Positions 35,381 through 43,862 of a stretch of DNA of 64,000 nucleotides are shown here, in pieces. Source of the DNA: Cupriavidus metallidurans CH34 (GTDB taxonomy: Bacteria > Pseudomonadota > Gammaproteobacteria > Burkholderiales > Burkholderiaceae); the NCBI RefSeq assembly GCF_000196015.1, contig NC_007974.2:1488001-1552000 (forward strand). Reading direction: 5' to 3'. The translations under genes were made by a program, and so were the position numbers. Under the pieces are notes generated by a model. It was given only the letters and a program-made list of their open reading frames with translations. It made no database searches and had not been told where the DNA came from. Positions within the stretch are counted from its first letter, which is position 1. Every line of letters begins with the position of its first letter.

Positions 35381-36862
35381 TCAGTTCTTCGCCACATTCT
35401 CCGGCAGAGGGCCCCAACCGCCACCAAGGCTACGCACGAGCGACACCGTTGCCGCCGCCCGCAGCCCGGCCACCGCATTGGCATCGCGTTGCGATTGCAG
35501 CACCGTACGGTCCGCATCGATCACGGTGAGGTAGTCCACCGCGCCCGCGTCATAGCGGCTGCGCGAAGTGCGCTGCGCGCGCTTCGCGCCGGCCAATGCA
35601 CTGTCGAGCGCCGCGCCCTGCTGGCTAAACCAGCGTACGTCGGCCAGACTGTCCTCGACCTCGCGGAACGCCACCAGCACGGTCTGGCGATATCGCGCCA
35701 CGCTTTCCTCGTGCGCCGCGCGCGCGCCGGCCAGGTTCGAACTGTTGCGGCCACCGTCAAACACGGTCTGGGCAACAGTGGAACCCACCAGCGGCCCAAG
35801 CAACCATGCGCGCGACGACCACTTGAACAGGTTCGAGATATCCGACGACTCGAAGCCGAACAGCGCTGTCAGCGAGATGCGTGGGAAGAACGCCGCCTTT
35901 GCCACACCGATCCGTGCGTTGGCGGCCGCCATCTGGCGTTCCGCCGCAGCGATATCGGGGCGACGTTCGAGCAGTTCCGACGGCAAGCCGGCGGGAACCG
36001 CAACCGGCGGCGTGTCAAACGGTCGCGCCGCCAGCGCGAACTGCGACGGCGACACCCCGGTCAGTACGGCCAGCGCGTGCTCCTGGTTGGCACGGCGCCG
36101 CTCGATGCCAGCCAGATCGGCGCGGGCGGTGCCAAGCTCGGCCTCGGCGCGGGCCGGATCGAGATCGGTGGTTTCGCCAGCCTCGTAGCGCTTGCGCAGC
36201 AGCGTCAGCGCGTCCTCGCGCAGCTTGATCGTCGCGTTGAGCAGATCGCGGTCGCTATCAAGCGTGCGCAGCGCGAAGTACGCCTGCGCCGTATCGGCCT
36301 GCAGCGCGAGCTGCACCGAACGATACAGGTCTTCGGCGCCCTGCTCGTCGGCGCGTGCTGCATTGACGCTATTGGCCACGCGGCCGAAGAGATCAAGCTC
36401 GTAGTTGGCGATCAGACGCGCCTGGTACACGGTCTGCGGCGACACCCGCGTGCCATCGGGCAAGCCTTGCGAGGCTGCCGAGGGCTGCGCGCGCGTCGGG
36501 CTGAACCCCGCGCTCAATTGCGGATACAGGTCCGCCTCGGTCGCGCCCGTGAAGGCACGTGCCTGCTTCAGACGCGCCGCGGCGGCAGCGAGGTCCTGGT
36601 TGTAGGCGTTGGCCGCGTCGATCAGACGATCGAGATCGGCGTCGCCGAAGACCTTCCACCATTCACCGCGATGCTGGCCTTCGGCCGGCGTCGCGGTCTT
36701 CCATTGCGCGCCTTCCGCAGCAGCGGCCTCGGCTTCCTTGAACGTCGACGCGGTGGGCGTCTCGGGCACCTTGTAAGTCGGCGCCAGCGAGCAGCCCGCC
36801 AGCACCAGCGCGGCGGCCAGCATACCCAGCTTCGGCAGGACCAGCTTCATTGCGTTATTCAT
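35381..36862 (-). CDS. RND efflux outer-membrane factor (NodT/OprM family)
   Basis: This is the trimeric outer-membrane channel of a tripartite drug efflux pump. The lipoprotein signal LVLAGC is followed by the family start SLAPTYKVPETP. Two tandem OEP domains repeat with ANAYNQDLAAAAARLKQARA and ERRPDIAAAERQMAAANARIGVA. The start at 36862 has AGGGTG 6 nt upstream; a GTG three codons earlier directly follows the pump stop. At 493 residues it has normal length. It is the last gene of the adaptor-pump-channel operon and corresponds in position to opcM of Burkholderia. Confidence 0.93.
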   Translation of the reverse strand: MNNAMKLVLPKLGMLAAALVLAGCSLAPTYKVPETPTASTFKEAEAAAAEGAQWKTATPAEGQHRGEWWKVFGDADLDRLIDAANAYNQDLAAAAARLKQARAFTGATEADLYPQLSAGFSPTRAQPSAASQGLPDGTRVSPQTVYQARLIANYELDLFGRVANSVNAARADEQGAEDLYRSVQLALQADTAQAYFALRTLDSDRDLLNATIKLREDALTLLRKRYEAGETTDLDPARAEAELGTARADLAGIERRRANQEHALAVLTGVSPSQFALAARPFDTPPVAVPAGLPSELLERRPDIAAAERQMAAANARIGVAKAAFFPRISLTALFGFESSDISNLFKWSSRAWLLGPLVGSTVAQTVFDGGRNSSNLAGARAAHEESVARYRQTVLVAFREVEDSLADVRWFSQQGAALDSALAGAKRAQRTSRSRYDAGAVDYLTVIDADRTVLQSQRDANAVAGLRAAATVSLVRSLGGGWGPLPENVAKN

Positions 36863-36873
36863 GTTGTTCACCC

Positions 36874-39800
36874 TTATTCTGCCGATGCCACCGCCTGCGA
36901 CGCCGACGCAGGCTGCTCAGCCACCTTCTGGCGCTGGCCTCGCGTGGCCAGCAAACGCAGCGCCACATAGAAGACCGGCGTCAGGAACAGGCCGAAGAAC
37001 GTCACCCCCAGCATCCCCGCGAACACGGCCACGCCCATCGCATGGCGCATTTCCGCGCCGGCGCCGGTGGACACCACCAGCGGCACCACACCCATGATGA
37101 AAGCGAACGACGTCATCAGGATCGGGCGCAGACGCAGGCGGCTGGCCTCGATCGCGGCCTGCACCACCGTACGGCCGTGATGTTCCAGTTCACGCGCGAA
37201 CTCGACGATCAGAATCGCGTTCTTCGCGGATAACCCCACCAGCACGATGAAACCGATCTGCGTGAAGATGTTGTTATCGCCACGGGTCAGCCACACGCCA
37301 GTCATGGCGGCCAGCAGGCTCAGCGGCACGATCAGGATCACCGCCAGCGGCAGCGTCAGGCTTTCGTACTGGGCGGCCAGCACCAGGAACACCAGCAACA
37401 CGCACAGCGGGAAGATCCAGACGCCCGCATTGCCGGCCAGGATGTCCTGATACGTCAGCTCGGTCCACTCGAAGGCGATACCCTTGGGCAGCGTCTCCGC
37501 GGCGATCCGCTCGGCGGCGGCCTGCGCCTGGCCCGACGAGAAGCCAGGAGCCGGACCACCATTCATATCGGCAGCCGTGAAGCCGTTGTAGCGGATCACG
37601 CTGTCGGGGCCGAAGCTCTGCTTGACCTGCACCAGCGACGACAGCGGCACCATCTCACCACTCACGTTGCGCGTCTTCAGCTGCAGGATGTCCTCCGCAT
37701 GCTGGCGGAACTGCGCATCGGCCTGCACCTTGACCTGGTACGTGCGACCAAACTTGTTGAAGTCGTTGACGTACGCAGAGCCGAGGTAGGTCTGGAGCGT
37801 GTCGAACACATCGGTCACGGGCACGCCGAGTTGCTTGGCCTTGGTGCGGTCCAGCTTCACGTCTAGCTGCGGCACGTTCACCTGATAGTTGCTGAAGATG
37901 CCAGCCAGTTCGGGCGTGGCGCGCGCCTTGGCCATGAACGCGTTGGTCGCGTTAAACAGTTCGTCATAGCCCAGCGCGGCGCGGTCCTCGATCATCATCT
38001 TGAAACCGCCGATCGTACCGAGGCCCTGCACCGGCGGCGGCGGGAACACCGCAATGAAGGCGTCCTGGATCGAGCCGTACTGCTTGTTCAGATCAGCCGC
38101 GATCGCATTGCCAGACAGTTCCTTGCTCTTGCGCTTGTCGAACGGATCGAGCGTGACGAACACGATGCCGGCGCTCGGGCTATTGGTGAAGCCGTTGATC
38201 GACAGGCCCGGGAATGCCACCGCCGACTCCACGCCCGGATGCTTGAGCGCGATATCCGACATGCGGCGGATCACGTCTTCCGTGCGATCCAGCGTCGCGC
38301 CGTCAGGCAGCTTGGCGAAGCTCACCAGGTACTGCTTGTCCTGCGCCGGTACGAAGCCCTTCGGCACCATCTGGAACACGCCCCAGGTCGCGACCAGCAT
38401 CAGCGCGTACACGCCGAACACCGAGCCCTTGCGGCGAATCACGCCCTTCACGCCCCGGCCATAGTTGTCCGAGCTGCGGCGGAAGAACTGGTTGAAGCGG
38501 ACGAAGAACTTGCCGAGCACCTTGTCCATGGCGCGCGTCAGCCAATCCTTCGGCGCGTCGTGGCTCTTGAGCAGCAGCGCGGACAGCGCGGGCGACAGCG
38601 TCAGCGAGTTGAACGCCGAGATGATCGTCGAGATCGAGATCGTCAGCGCGAACTGCTTGTAGAACTGCCCGGTCAGGCCAGTCATGAATGCCAGCGGCAC
38701 GAACACGGCGATCAGCGTCAGCGCGATGGCGATGATCGGACCACTTACCTCGCGCATGGCCTTGTACGTGGCTTCCTTCGGCGACAACCCTTCCTCGATA
38801 TTGCGCTCGACGTTCTCCACTACCACGATCGCATCGTCCACCACGATACCGATCGCCAACACCAGACCGAACAGGCTCAGCGCGTTGATCGAGAACCCGA
38901 ACGCGTGCATCAGCCCGAACGTGCCGACGATCGACACCGGCACGGCCAGCAGCGGAATGATCGACGCGCGCCAGGTCTGCAGGAACAGGATCACCACCAG
39001 CACCACCAGCGCGATGGCCTCGAACAGCGTGTGCGTCACGGCCTCGATGCTGTGGCGCACGAACTGGGTCGGGTCATAGACGATGCTGTAGTCCACGCCC
39101 TCCGGCATGTTCGCTTTCAGCTCGGCCATCGTCTTGCGCACATCGTCCGAGATCTGGATCGCGTTGGAACCCGGCGCCTGGAAGATCGGCAGCGCCACGG
39201 CGGACTTGTTGTCGAGCAGCGAACGCAGTGCGTACTCGGAGGCACCCAGCTCGACGCGGGCGATGTCCTTGAGGTACGTCACCGCGCCGTCCGGCGAGGT
39301 GTTGACGATGATGTCGCCAAACTCCTCCACCGTCTGCAGACGGCCCTGCGCGTTGACCGACAGTTGCAGATCGGTGCCCGGCAGCGAGGGCGATTGTCCG
39401 ATCACGCCGGCTGCCACCTGCACGTTCTGCTCGCGGATGGCCTTGACCACGTCCGAGGCCGCCAGATGACGCTCGGCGATCTTGTCGGGGTTCAGCCACA
39501 CACGCATCGAGTAGTCGCCCGAGCCGAACATCTGCACCTGACCGACGCCCTGGATACGCGCCAGGCGGTCCTTGACGTTGATCAGCGCGTAGTTGCGCAG
39601 ATACGTCATGTCATAGCGATTGTTCGGCGAGACCAGGTGCACCACCATGGTCAGATCAGGCGAGCTCTTGACCGTGGTAATGCCCAGGCGACGCACGTCC
39701 TCGGGCAGACGCGGCTCGGCCTGCGAGACGCGGTTCTGCACGAGCTGCTGGGCCTTGTCCGGGTCCGTGCCCAGCTTGAAGGTCACCGTCAGCGTCAGCG

Positions 39801-40065
39801 TGCCGTCGCTGTTGGCCTGCGAGTTCATGTAGAGCATGTCCTCGACGCCGTTGATCTGCTCTTCCAGCGGCGTGGCCACGGTCTCGGCGATCACCTTCGG
39901 GTTGGCGCCCGGGAACTGCGCGCGCACCACCACCGACGGCGGCACCACTTCCGGGTACTCCGAGATCGGCAACTTGAACATCGATATGGCGCCGATCAGG
40001 AAGATCAGCACCGATAGCACACCCGCGAAAATGGGGCGGTCGATAAAGAATTTCGAGAGATTCAT
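36874..40065 (-). CDS. RND efflux pump, HAE1 (AcrB/MexF) family
   Basis: This inner-membrane proton/drug antiporter has 1063 residues and exports hydrophobic antimicrobials as a trimer. The N-terminus MNLSKFFIDRPIFAGVLSV, the porter-domain repeats and twelve transmembrane helices are recognisable. The proton-relay Asp pair is intact in GIVVDDAIVVVENVER, and the TM10 Lys region is present in FIVLVGLSAKNAILIVEFA. The extra 18 residues of the longest frame precede the conserved start and are left out. It is co-transcribed with the adaptor gene upstream and the channel gene 11 bp downstream. The operon layout with a lipase-like gene and a divergent LysR gene matches ceoAB-opcM/bpeEF-oprC, which handle chloramphenicol, trimethoprim and fluoroquinolones. 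That substrate range is an inference here. Confidence 0.95.
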   Translation of the reverse strand: MNLSKFFIDRPIFAGVLSVLIFLIGAISMFKLPISEYPEVVPPSVVVRAQFPGANPKVIAETVATPLEEQINGVEDMLYMNSQANSDGTLTLTVTFKLGTDPDKAQQLVQNRVSQAEPRLPEDVRRLGITTVKSSPDLTMVVHLVSPNNRYDMTYLRNYALINVKDRLARIQGVGQVQMFGSGDYSMRVWLNPDKIAERHLAASDVVKAIREQNVQVAAGVIGQSPSLPGTDLQLSVNAQGRLQTVEEFGDIIVNTSPDGAVTYLKDIARVELGASEYALRSLLDNKSAVALPIFQAPGSNAIQISDDVRKTMAELKANMPEGVDYSIVYDPTQFVRHSIEAVTHTLFEAIALVVLVVILFLQTWRASIIPLLAVPVSIVGTFGLMHAFGFSINALSLFGLVLAIGIVVDDAIVVVENVERNIEEGLSPKEATYKAMREVSGPIIAIALTLIAVFVPLAFMTGLTGQFYKQFALTISISTIISAFNSLTLSPALSALLLKSHDAPKDWLTRAMDKVLGKFFVRFNQFFRRSSDNYGRGVKGVIRRKGSVFGVYALMLVATWGVFQMVPKGFVPAQDKQYLVSFAKLPDGATLDRTEDVIRRMSDIALKHPGVESAVAFPGLSINGFTNSPSAGIVFVTLDPFDKRKSKELSGNAIAADLNKQYGSIQDAFIAVFPPPPVQGLGTIGGFKMMIEDRAALGYDELFNATNAFMAKARATPELAGIFSNYQVNVPQLDVKLDRTKAKQLGVPVTDVFDTLQTYLGSAYVNDFNKFGRTYQVKVQADAQFRQHAEDILQLKTRNVSGEMVPLSSLVQVKQSFGPDSVIRYNGFTAADMNGGPAPGFSSGQAQAAAERIAAETLPKGIAFEWTELTYQDILAGNAGVWIFPLCVLLVFLVLAAQYESLTLPLAVILIVPLSLLAAMTGVWLTRGDNNIFTQIGFIVLVGLSAKNAILIVEFARELEHHGRTVVQAAIEASRLRLRPILMTSFAFIMGVVPLVVSTGAGAEMRHAMGVAVFAGMLGVTFFGLFLTPVFYVALRLLATRGQRQKVAEQPASASQAVASAE

Positions 40066-40169
40066 CTTGGTCTCGGCGAAAACAGCCCCCCTGGCGGTCC
40101 GCTCGCAAGCGGACGCCATTCGATGCCACGAAGGGGGGAAATTGTCTGTGTCTGGCTAGACTGGGTTGC

Positions 40170-41405
40170 TTAGCTCACGTTGGGCTTCTCGGCCTTCTCT
40201 TCCGCTGCCTGCTTGCGGTCCGGCGCGTTGCCTCGCGGCTCGAGCTCGCTGCGGAAGGCCATCGATACCGGCTTCGGCGCAACGGTGTCGCCTGGCCGCA
40301 CGCGCATCAGGCCATTGACGACGATGCTCTCGCCCGGCTTCAAGCCCTTGCGGATCACACGCAGCCCTTCATACGTCGGCCCGAGTTCGACTTCGCGATA
40401 CGTGAGCTTGTTGGCCTGATCCACCACGAGCACGAACTTCTTGCCCTGGTCCGTGCCGATGGCGCGATCATTGATCAGCACGGCCGGATGCGGCGTGCCG
40501 CCACCGAGCTTGATCTTCGCGTACAGGCCCGGCAGCAGGCGGCCATCTTCATTGGCGAAGATCGCTCGCACGCGGATCGTGCCGCTGCGCGTATCCAGCC
40601 GGTTGTCCACCGAGTGGATCTTGCCTTCGTGCGGCGTGTTGTCCTCGTTGGCCAGCCCCAGGAACACCGGCAGATCATTCTTGCCGCCGCTGGCGCCCGG
40701 CGCCGTGTAGCGCAGGTAGCTCTGTTCGTCGACGTCGAAGCTCGCATACACCGGCGACACGGACACCACCGTGGTCAGCGCCGGAGACGCCGCGCCGGCG
40801 GCCACCAGGTTGCCCACCGTGATCTCGGCACGCGACACCTTGCCCGAGACCGGCGCGACGATACGCGTGTAGCTCAGGTTCAGCTTCGCCACTTCCAGCG
40901 CCGCCTGCGCGCCGCGCACGTCGGCCGACATCTCGCTGGCGGCGTTGATCCGCTCGTCGAACTCCCGGCGCGAGATCGCGTTGTCGTCCAGCAGGCGCTG
41001 GGCGCGGGCTTTCTCGGTCTGCGCAAGCGATGCGCGTACCTGCGCCGCCGCCAAAGCCGCTTCGGCGCGTGCCACTTCGGCTGCATACGGACGCGGATCG
41101 ATCGTGAACAGCGGATCGCCCTTCTTCACGATCGAGCCCTCGCGGAAATGCACGGTTTCGATCGTGCCGGAAACACGCGGACGGATCTCCACGCGGTCCA
41201 CGGCTTCAATGCGGCCGGAGAATTCATCCCATTCGGTGATGGTCTTGCCGACCGCCGCGGACACTTCCACCGCCGGTGCCGGCGGCGGGGTATTGGCCTG
41301 TGCTTCCCCGCCGTGCCAGGGACGCAGAACCGAGGTTGCCACGCCGGTGCCCAGGATCGCCACGATGGCGATCGCAATCAGCGTGCGTCGAGACTGTTGA
41401 TTCAT
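40170..41405 (-). CDS. RND efflux periplasmic adaptor (membrane fusion protein)
   Basis: This is the periplasmic adaptor linking the pump to the outer-membrane channel, 411 residues. A membrane-anchor or signal segment (about 9-28) leads to the lipoyl half-motifs FSGRIEAVDRVEIRPRVSG and TRIVAPVSGKVSR, which flank an alpha-helical hairpin (about 110-165). A beta-barrel and a membrane-proximal domain with AVLINDRAIGTDQGKKFVLVVD follow. It lacks a lipobox Cys, so it is anchored by an uncleaved helix. It resembles MexE/CeoA adaptors. It is first of the three pump genes and lies 212 bp after the lipase-like gene, across three hairpins. Confidence 0.93.
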   Translation of the reverse strand: MNQQSRRTLIAIAIVAILGTGVATSVLRPWHGGEAQANTPPPAPAVEVSAAVGKTITEWDEFSGRIEAVDRVEIRPRVSGTIETVHFREGSIVKKGDPLFTIDPRPYAAEVARAEAALAAAQVRASLAQTEKARAQRLLDDNAISRREFDERINAASEMSADVRGAQAALEVAKLNLSYTRIVAPVSGKVSRAEITVGNLVAAGAASPALTTVVSVSPVYASFDVDEQSYLRYTAPGASGGKNDLPVFLGLANEDNTPHEGKIHSVDNRLDTRSGTIRVRAIFANEDGRLLPGLYAKIKLGGGTPHPAVLINDRAIGTDQGKKFVLVVDQANKLTYREVELGPTYEGLRVIRKGLKPGESIVVNGLMRVRPGDTVAPKPVSMAFRSELEPRGNAPDRKQAAEEKAEKPNVS

Positions 41406-41476
41406 TTTTCTTCACTCCGTGATTCGTCGGGTTTCTTCAACTGGAAAAGCAAAAAATCGAGGCCGAACGCCGCCCG

Positions 41477-41535
41477 CCGGGCCGAGTGGCCCGGAAATCG
41501 GGAATACGGGGGTGTTCCCGTCCGGTCAGGACGGG
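41477..41535. promoter_or_regulatory. two hairpins in the leader of the efflux operon
   Basis: Between the lipase-like gene and the adaptor gene, CCGGGCC-GAGT-GGCCCGG (41477-41494) and CCCGTCC-N5-GGACGGG (41517-41535) form perfect 7-bp stems. On the minus strand a run of six T lies about 20 nt beyond the first one. With the palindrome at 41575-41601 this makes three successive hairpins. That could stabilise, attenuate or separate expression of the pump genes from the lipase-like gene. Spacing to the T run is too long for a standard terminator. Confidence 0.4.
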
Positions 41536-41574
41536 ATTGCTGCTGCCAGCCTCAAAGGGCGCTGGCCGTTGAAT

Positions 41575-41601
41575 CCGATACCGTCATGCTCCCGGTATCG
41601 G
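41575..41601. promoter_or_regulatory. palindromic site CCGATAC-N13-GTATCGG (copy 2)
   Basis: Perfect 9-bp arms CCGATACCG (41575-41583) and CGGTATCGG (41593-41601) lie 16 bp outside the stop of the lipase-like gene and 170 bp upstream of the adaptor start. The 7-bp ends and their 13-bp separation are identical to the site at 18779-18805. It could be an operator of an internal promoter for the pump genes. Confidence 0.5.
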
Positions 41602-41617
41602 CCGGTGTTCGGACCGG

Positions 41618-42493
41618 TTACGAGGCGTCGTCGGCCTTCGCGAAACAATCGCGCAGGAACCGCGCACCTTCTTCGACCCATGCCTGACACTTCTCATGGG
41701 ACTGTTCCACCCCGTCGCCACAGGCGCCGGGCATGATCAGGGCCCTGGCCGATATCCCGGCCTTGGCCAGCTTCGCGGCGAAGGCTTCACCTTCGGCACG
41801 CAAGGCGTCTTGTTCCGCTACCTGCACCAGCGTGGCAGGCAGGCCGGCCATCCGCGATGCCAGTGCCGGCGCCGCATATGGATGCACGCTGTCAGCCGGC
41901 GTCGGCAGATATTCGCGATAGTTGCAGGCCAGCCGGCGCAGCATTTCCATCGGCACCTGACGCGTCGAAGACATCGCCGACAGGCACGGGTCCGTGACGG
42001 GGCGGATCAGCCACTGGCCCGCCGGCTGCGGCAGGCCGCGATCCCGCAGCATCTGCGCCGTGGCAATTGCCAGGTTGCCGCCCGCCTCTTCGCCGACCAG
42101 CGCGAAGCGCAGCTTGTCGACCTTGAGCTTCTTTGCCTGCTTCAGTACCCACGTCACGGTGGCCACGGCGTCTTCGGGCGCGGCCGGGAACGGATTTTCG
42201 GGCGCCAGCGAGTATCCCGGCGTCACCACCACGGCCGGGACCGACTCCGCCAGATCCCGCGCCAGTTCCTTGGCTGCCTCGACGTCACCTTCGACAAAAC
42301 CGCCCGCATGGAGATACACCAGCCATGGCAAGGTTGCCGAGCCTGCGCTCAACGGCCAATAACCTGCGGGGTAACACACGCAGACCTTGATCTCCCGATC
42401 GCCACTGACGACCATATGCTGCACCACGTACGGTTCGCCCTGTTCTGCGGCCGGTTGCACGGCGGAACTACGGGCTGTGGTGGTCTTGGTCAT
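41618..42493 (-). CDS. lipase-like alpha/beta-hydrolase (LlpE-type), catalytically degenerate
   Basis: The protein has the alpha/beta-hydrolase fold of the hormone-sensitive-lipase (HSL) group, 291 residues. The group's essential motifs are altered. HGGG reads HAGG (His 62). The nucleophile motif GDSAGG reads GEEAGG, with Glu 136 in place of Ser. The catalytic His position, normally in a G-x-x-HGF context, reads PGACGDG. Only the acid, Asp 229 in EQDALRAEGEAF, is kept. It is therefore probably not an esterase. It is first in the efflux transcript and divergent from a LysR gene, as llpE is in the ceo and bpeEF-oprC loci of Burkholderia. The start at 42493 lacks a clear ribosome binding site; a GTG at 42541 is the alternative. 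Confidence 0.85.
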   Translation of the reverse strand: MTKTTTARSSAVQPAAEQGEPYVVQHMVVSGDREIKVCVCYPAGYWPLSAGSATLPWLVYLHAGGFVEGDVEAAKELARDLAESVPAVVVTPGYSLAPENPFPAAPEDAVATVTWVLKQAKKLKVDKLRFALVGEEAGGNLAIATAQMLRDRGLPQPAGQWLIRPVTDPCLSAMSSTRQVPMEMLRRLACNYREYLPTPADSVHPYAAPALASRMAGLPATLVQVAEQDALRAEGEAFAAKLAKAGISARALIMPGACGDGVEQSHEKCQAWVEEGARFLRDCFAKADDAS

Positions 42494-42865
42494 GGCGTTC
42501 AGGCGACCGGCATGGGTCGTCGATACTGTGTTGCGATGCACCGAATTATGGTGATTGACGATGATGGGATAAAGCGAGCTATTGCCAACGCACTATTTCT
42601 GAGTTGGAATAATCGTCGAAGTGAAACCACATGCTTGGCAAGGTCACCCAAAATGTGATTCACTCCGGTCCTTTGGTGCCGCGCAGTTTGGGGAAACATG
42701 CGCGTCCACCACGCCCCCAGGCTCCACCCGTCCCCGCTCCGGCCTCCACTGGCGGACCGCCGGCAGCAAACCCAGGCCGCGCACTTGACATGCAGCGGAC
42801 CCATTCCCGCCAGACATCCTTCTGAACGCAAGCTAGCTCGTACTTCTTTCGAAAGCTTCTCAATC
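42494..42865. promoter_or_regulatory. divergent promoter region, efflux operon / LysR regulator
   Basis: This 372-bp region has no convincing gene. It is expected to hold the LysR binding sites. The best palindrome is TCACCCAAAATGTGA (TCAC-N7-GTGA, 42644-42658). A second symmetrical pair, CCAAC/GTTGG, lies at 42585-42607. The part nearest the LysR start (42690-42865) is GC-rich without visible signals. Confidence 0.45.
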
Positions 42866-43792
42866 ATGGATCGTCTTGTTTCCATGCAGGCATTCACGCG
42901 GGTGGTGGATGTCGGCAGCTTTGCGCGTGCGGCGGAGTCATTAGACCTGCCAAAGGCCACGCTCACCCGCCTGATCCAGAATCTGGAAACCCATCTGGGC
43001 GTCAAACTGCTGCATCGGACGACGCGCCGCATCAGCGTGACGACCGATGGCGCCGCCTATTACGAACGCTGCGTCCGTATCCTGGCCGACGTCGAGGAAG
43101 CGGAACAATCGCTCACGCGGCACAACAACTCGCCGCGCGGCACGCTATGCGTCGACACCACGAGCGGGCTCGCGCAGATGGTGCTGCTGCCGCACCTGCA
43201 CGACTTCTTCAAGGCTTATCCCGACCTGAAGCTCGAGCTGACCATCAATGGCAAGCCGATCGATCTGCTCAAGGAAGGCGTGGACGTGGTGCTGCGCGTG
43301 GGCGCGCTCGACGAGTCGATGGTGGCGCGACGCATCGGTCAGCTGAAGCTGGCGTTCTATGCGTCGCCGATCTATCTGCGTCGCGTTGGCACGCCGCAGA
43401 ATCTGACCGAGCTGGCACAGCACAAGGCGGTCAACTTCCTGTCCAACCGCACCGGCCGTGAAATGCCCTGGCCGTTGTCGCGCGGCGGCGAACGCACCGA
43501 GGTGTTGCTGCCATCGGCCATTTCGACCAACGATGCCGATGTCTACATGGCCTGCGCGCTCGAAGGCCATGGCATCGCCCGCATCTCGCGCGCGATGGCA
43601 GAACCGTATGTCAACAGCGGCCGGTTGGTCGAGGTGATGAGCGACTGGCAGACGGACGAATTGCCGATCTCGGCGATGTACCCGCAGAACCGGCACCTGT
43701 CGGCCAAGGTGCGGGTCTTCGTGAACTGGGCGGCGGAGCTATTCTCGCGCCATCCGCATTTCGGCGCGGCCCCGCAGGCGGTGGCGGCGTAG
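42866..43792 (+). CDS. LysR-family regulator of the efflux operon (CeoR/BpeT/MexT-like position)
   Basis: The regulator has 308 residues. It starts at ATG 42866 with the classic MDRLVSMQAFTRVVDVGSFARAAESL; the open frame upstream has no coding character. The winged helix-turn-helix (about 18-40) includes LPKATLTRLIQNLE, and a periplasmic-binding-like effector domain follows. The sequence is of the CrgA/AaeR-like group (HRTTRRISVTTDG). Being divergent from the lipase-like gene and RND genes, it is the probable activator of the pump. In Burkholderia the equivalent regulators respond to salicylate or aromatic inducers. The effector here is unknown. Confidence 0.9.
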   Translation: MDRLVSMQAFTRVVDVGSFARAAESLDLPKATLTRLIQNLETHLGVKLLHRTTRRISVTTDGAAYYERCVRILADVEEAEQSLTRHNNSPRGTLCVDTTSGLAQMVLLPHLHDFFKAYPDLKLELTINGKPIDLLKEGVDVVLRVGALDESMVARRIGQLKLAFYASPIYLRRVGTPQNLTELAQHKAVNFLSNRTGREMPWPLSRGGERTEVLLPSAISTNDADVYMACALEGHGIARISRAMAEPYVNSGRLVEVMSDWQTDELPISAMYPQNRHLSAKVRVFVNWAAELFSRHPHFGAAPQAVAA

Positions 43793-43809
43793 TTGTCACC
43801 GCCTGCTTG

Positions 43810-43839
43810 TTCCCTCTCCCGTTTGCGCGGGAGAGGGAA
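43810..43839. repeat. dispersed hairpin of the CCCTCTCCC/GGGAGAGGG type (copy 1)
   Basis: Perfect 12-bp arms TTCCCTCTCCCG (43810-43821) and CGGGAGAGGGAA (43828-43839) surround a 6-bp loop between two convergent genes. The same core recurs at 53037-53058 and in weaker form at 59872-59905. It looks like a short palindromic repeat family of this genome, and here it may also act as a terminator-like structure, though without a T run. Confidence 0.65.
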
Positions 43840-43862
43840 ACTTGCCGCAGCATTCGATACGT

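Noticed and set aside
38239..40017. Long open frame opposite the RND pump gene
   Set aside because: Antisense frame of a GC-rich gene. Its translation is rich in Arg, His and Gln and shows no domain, while the minus-strand frame is a complete AcrB-type pump.
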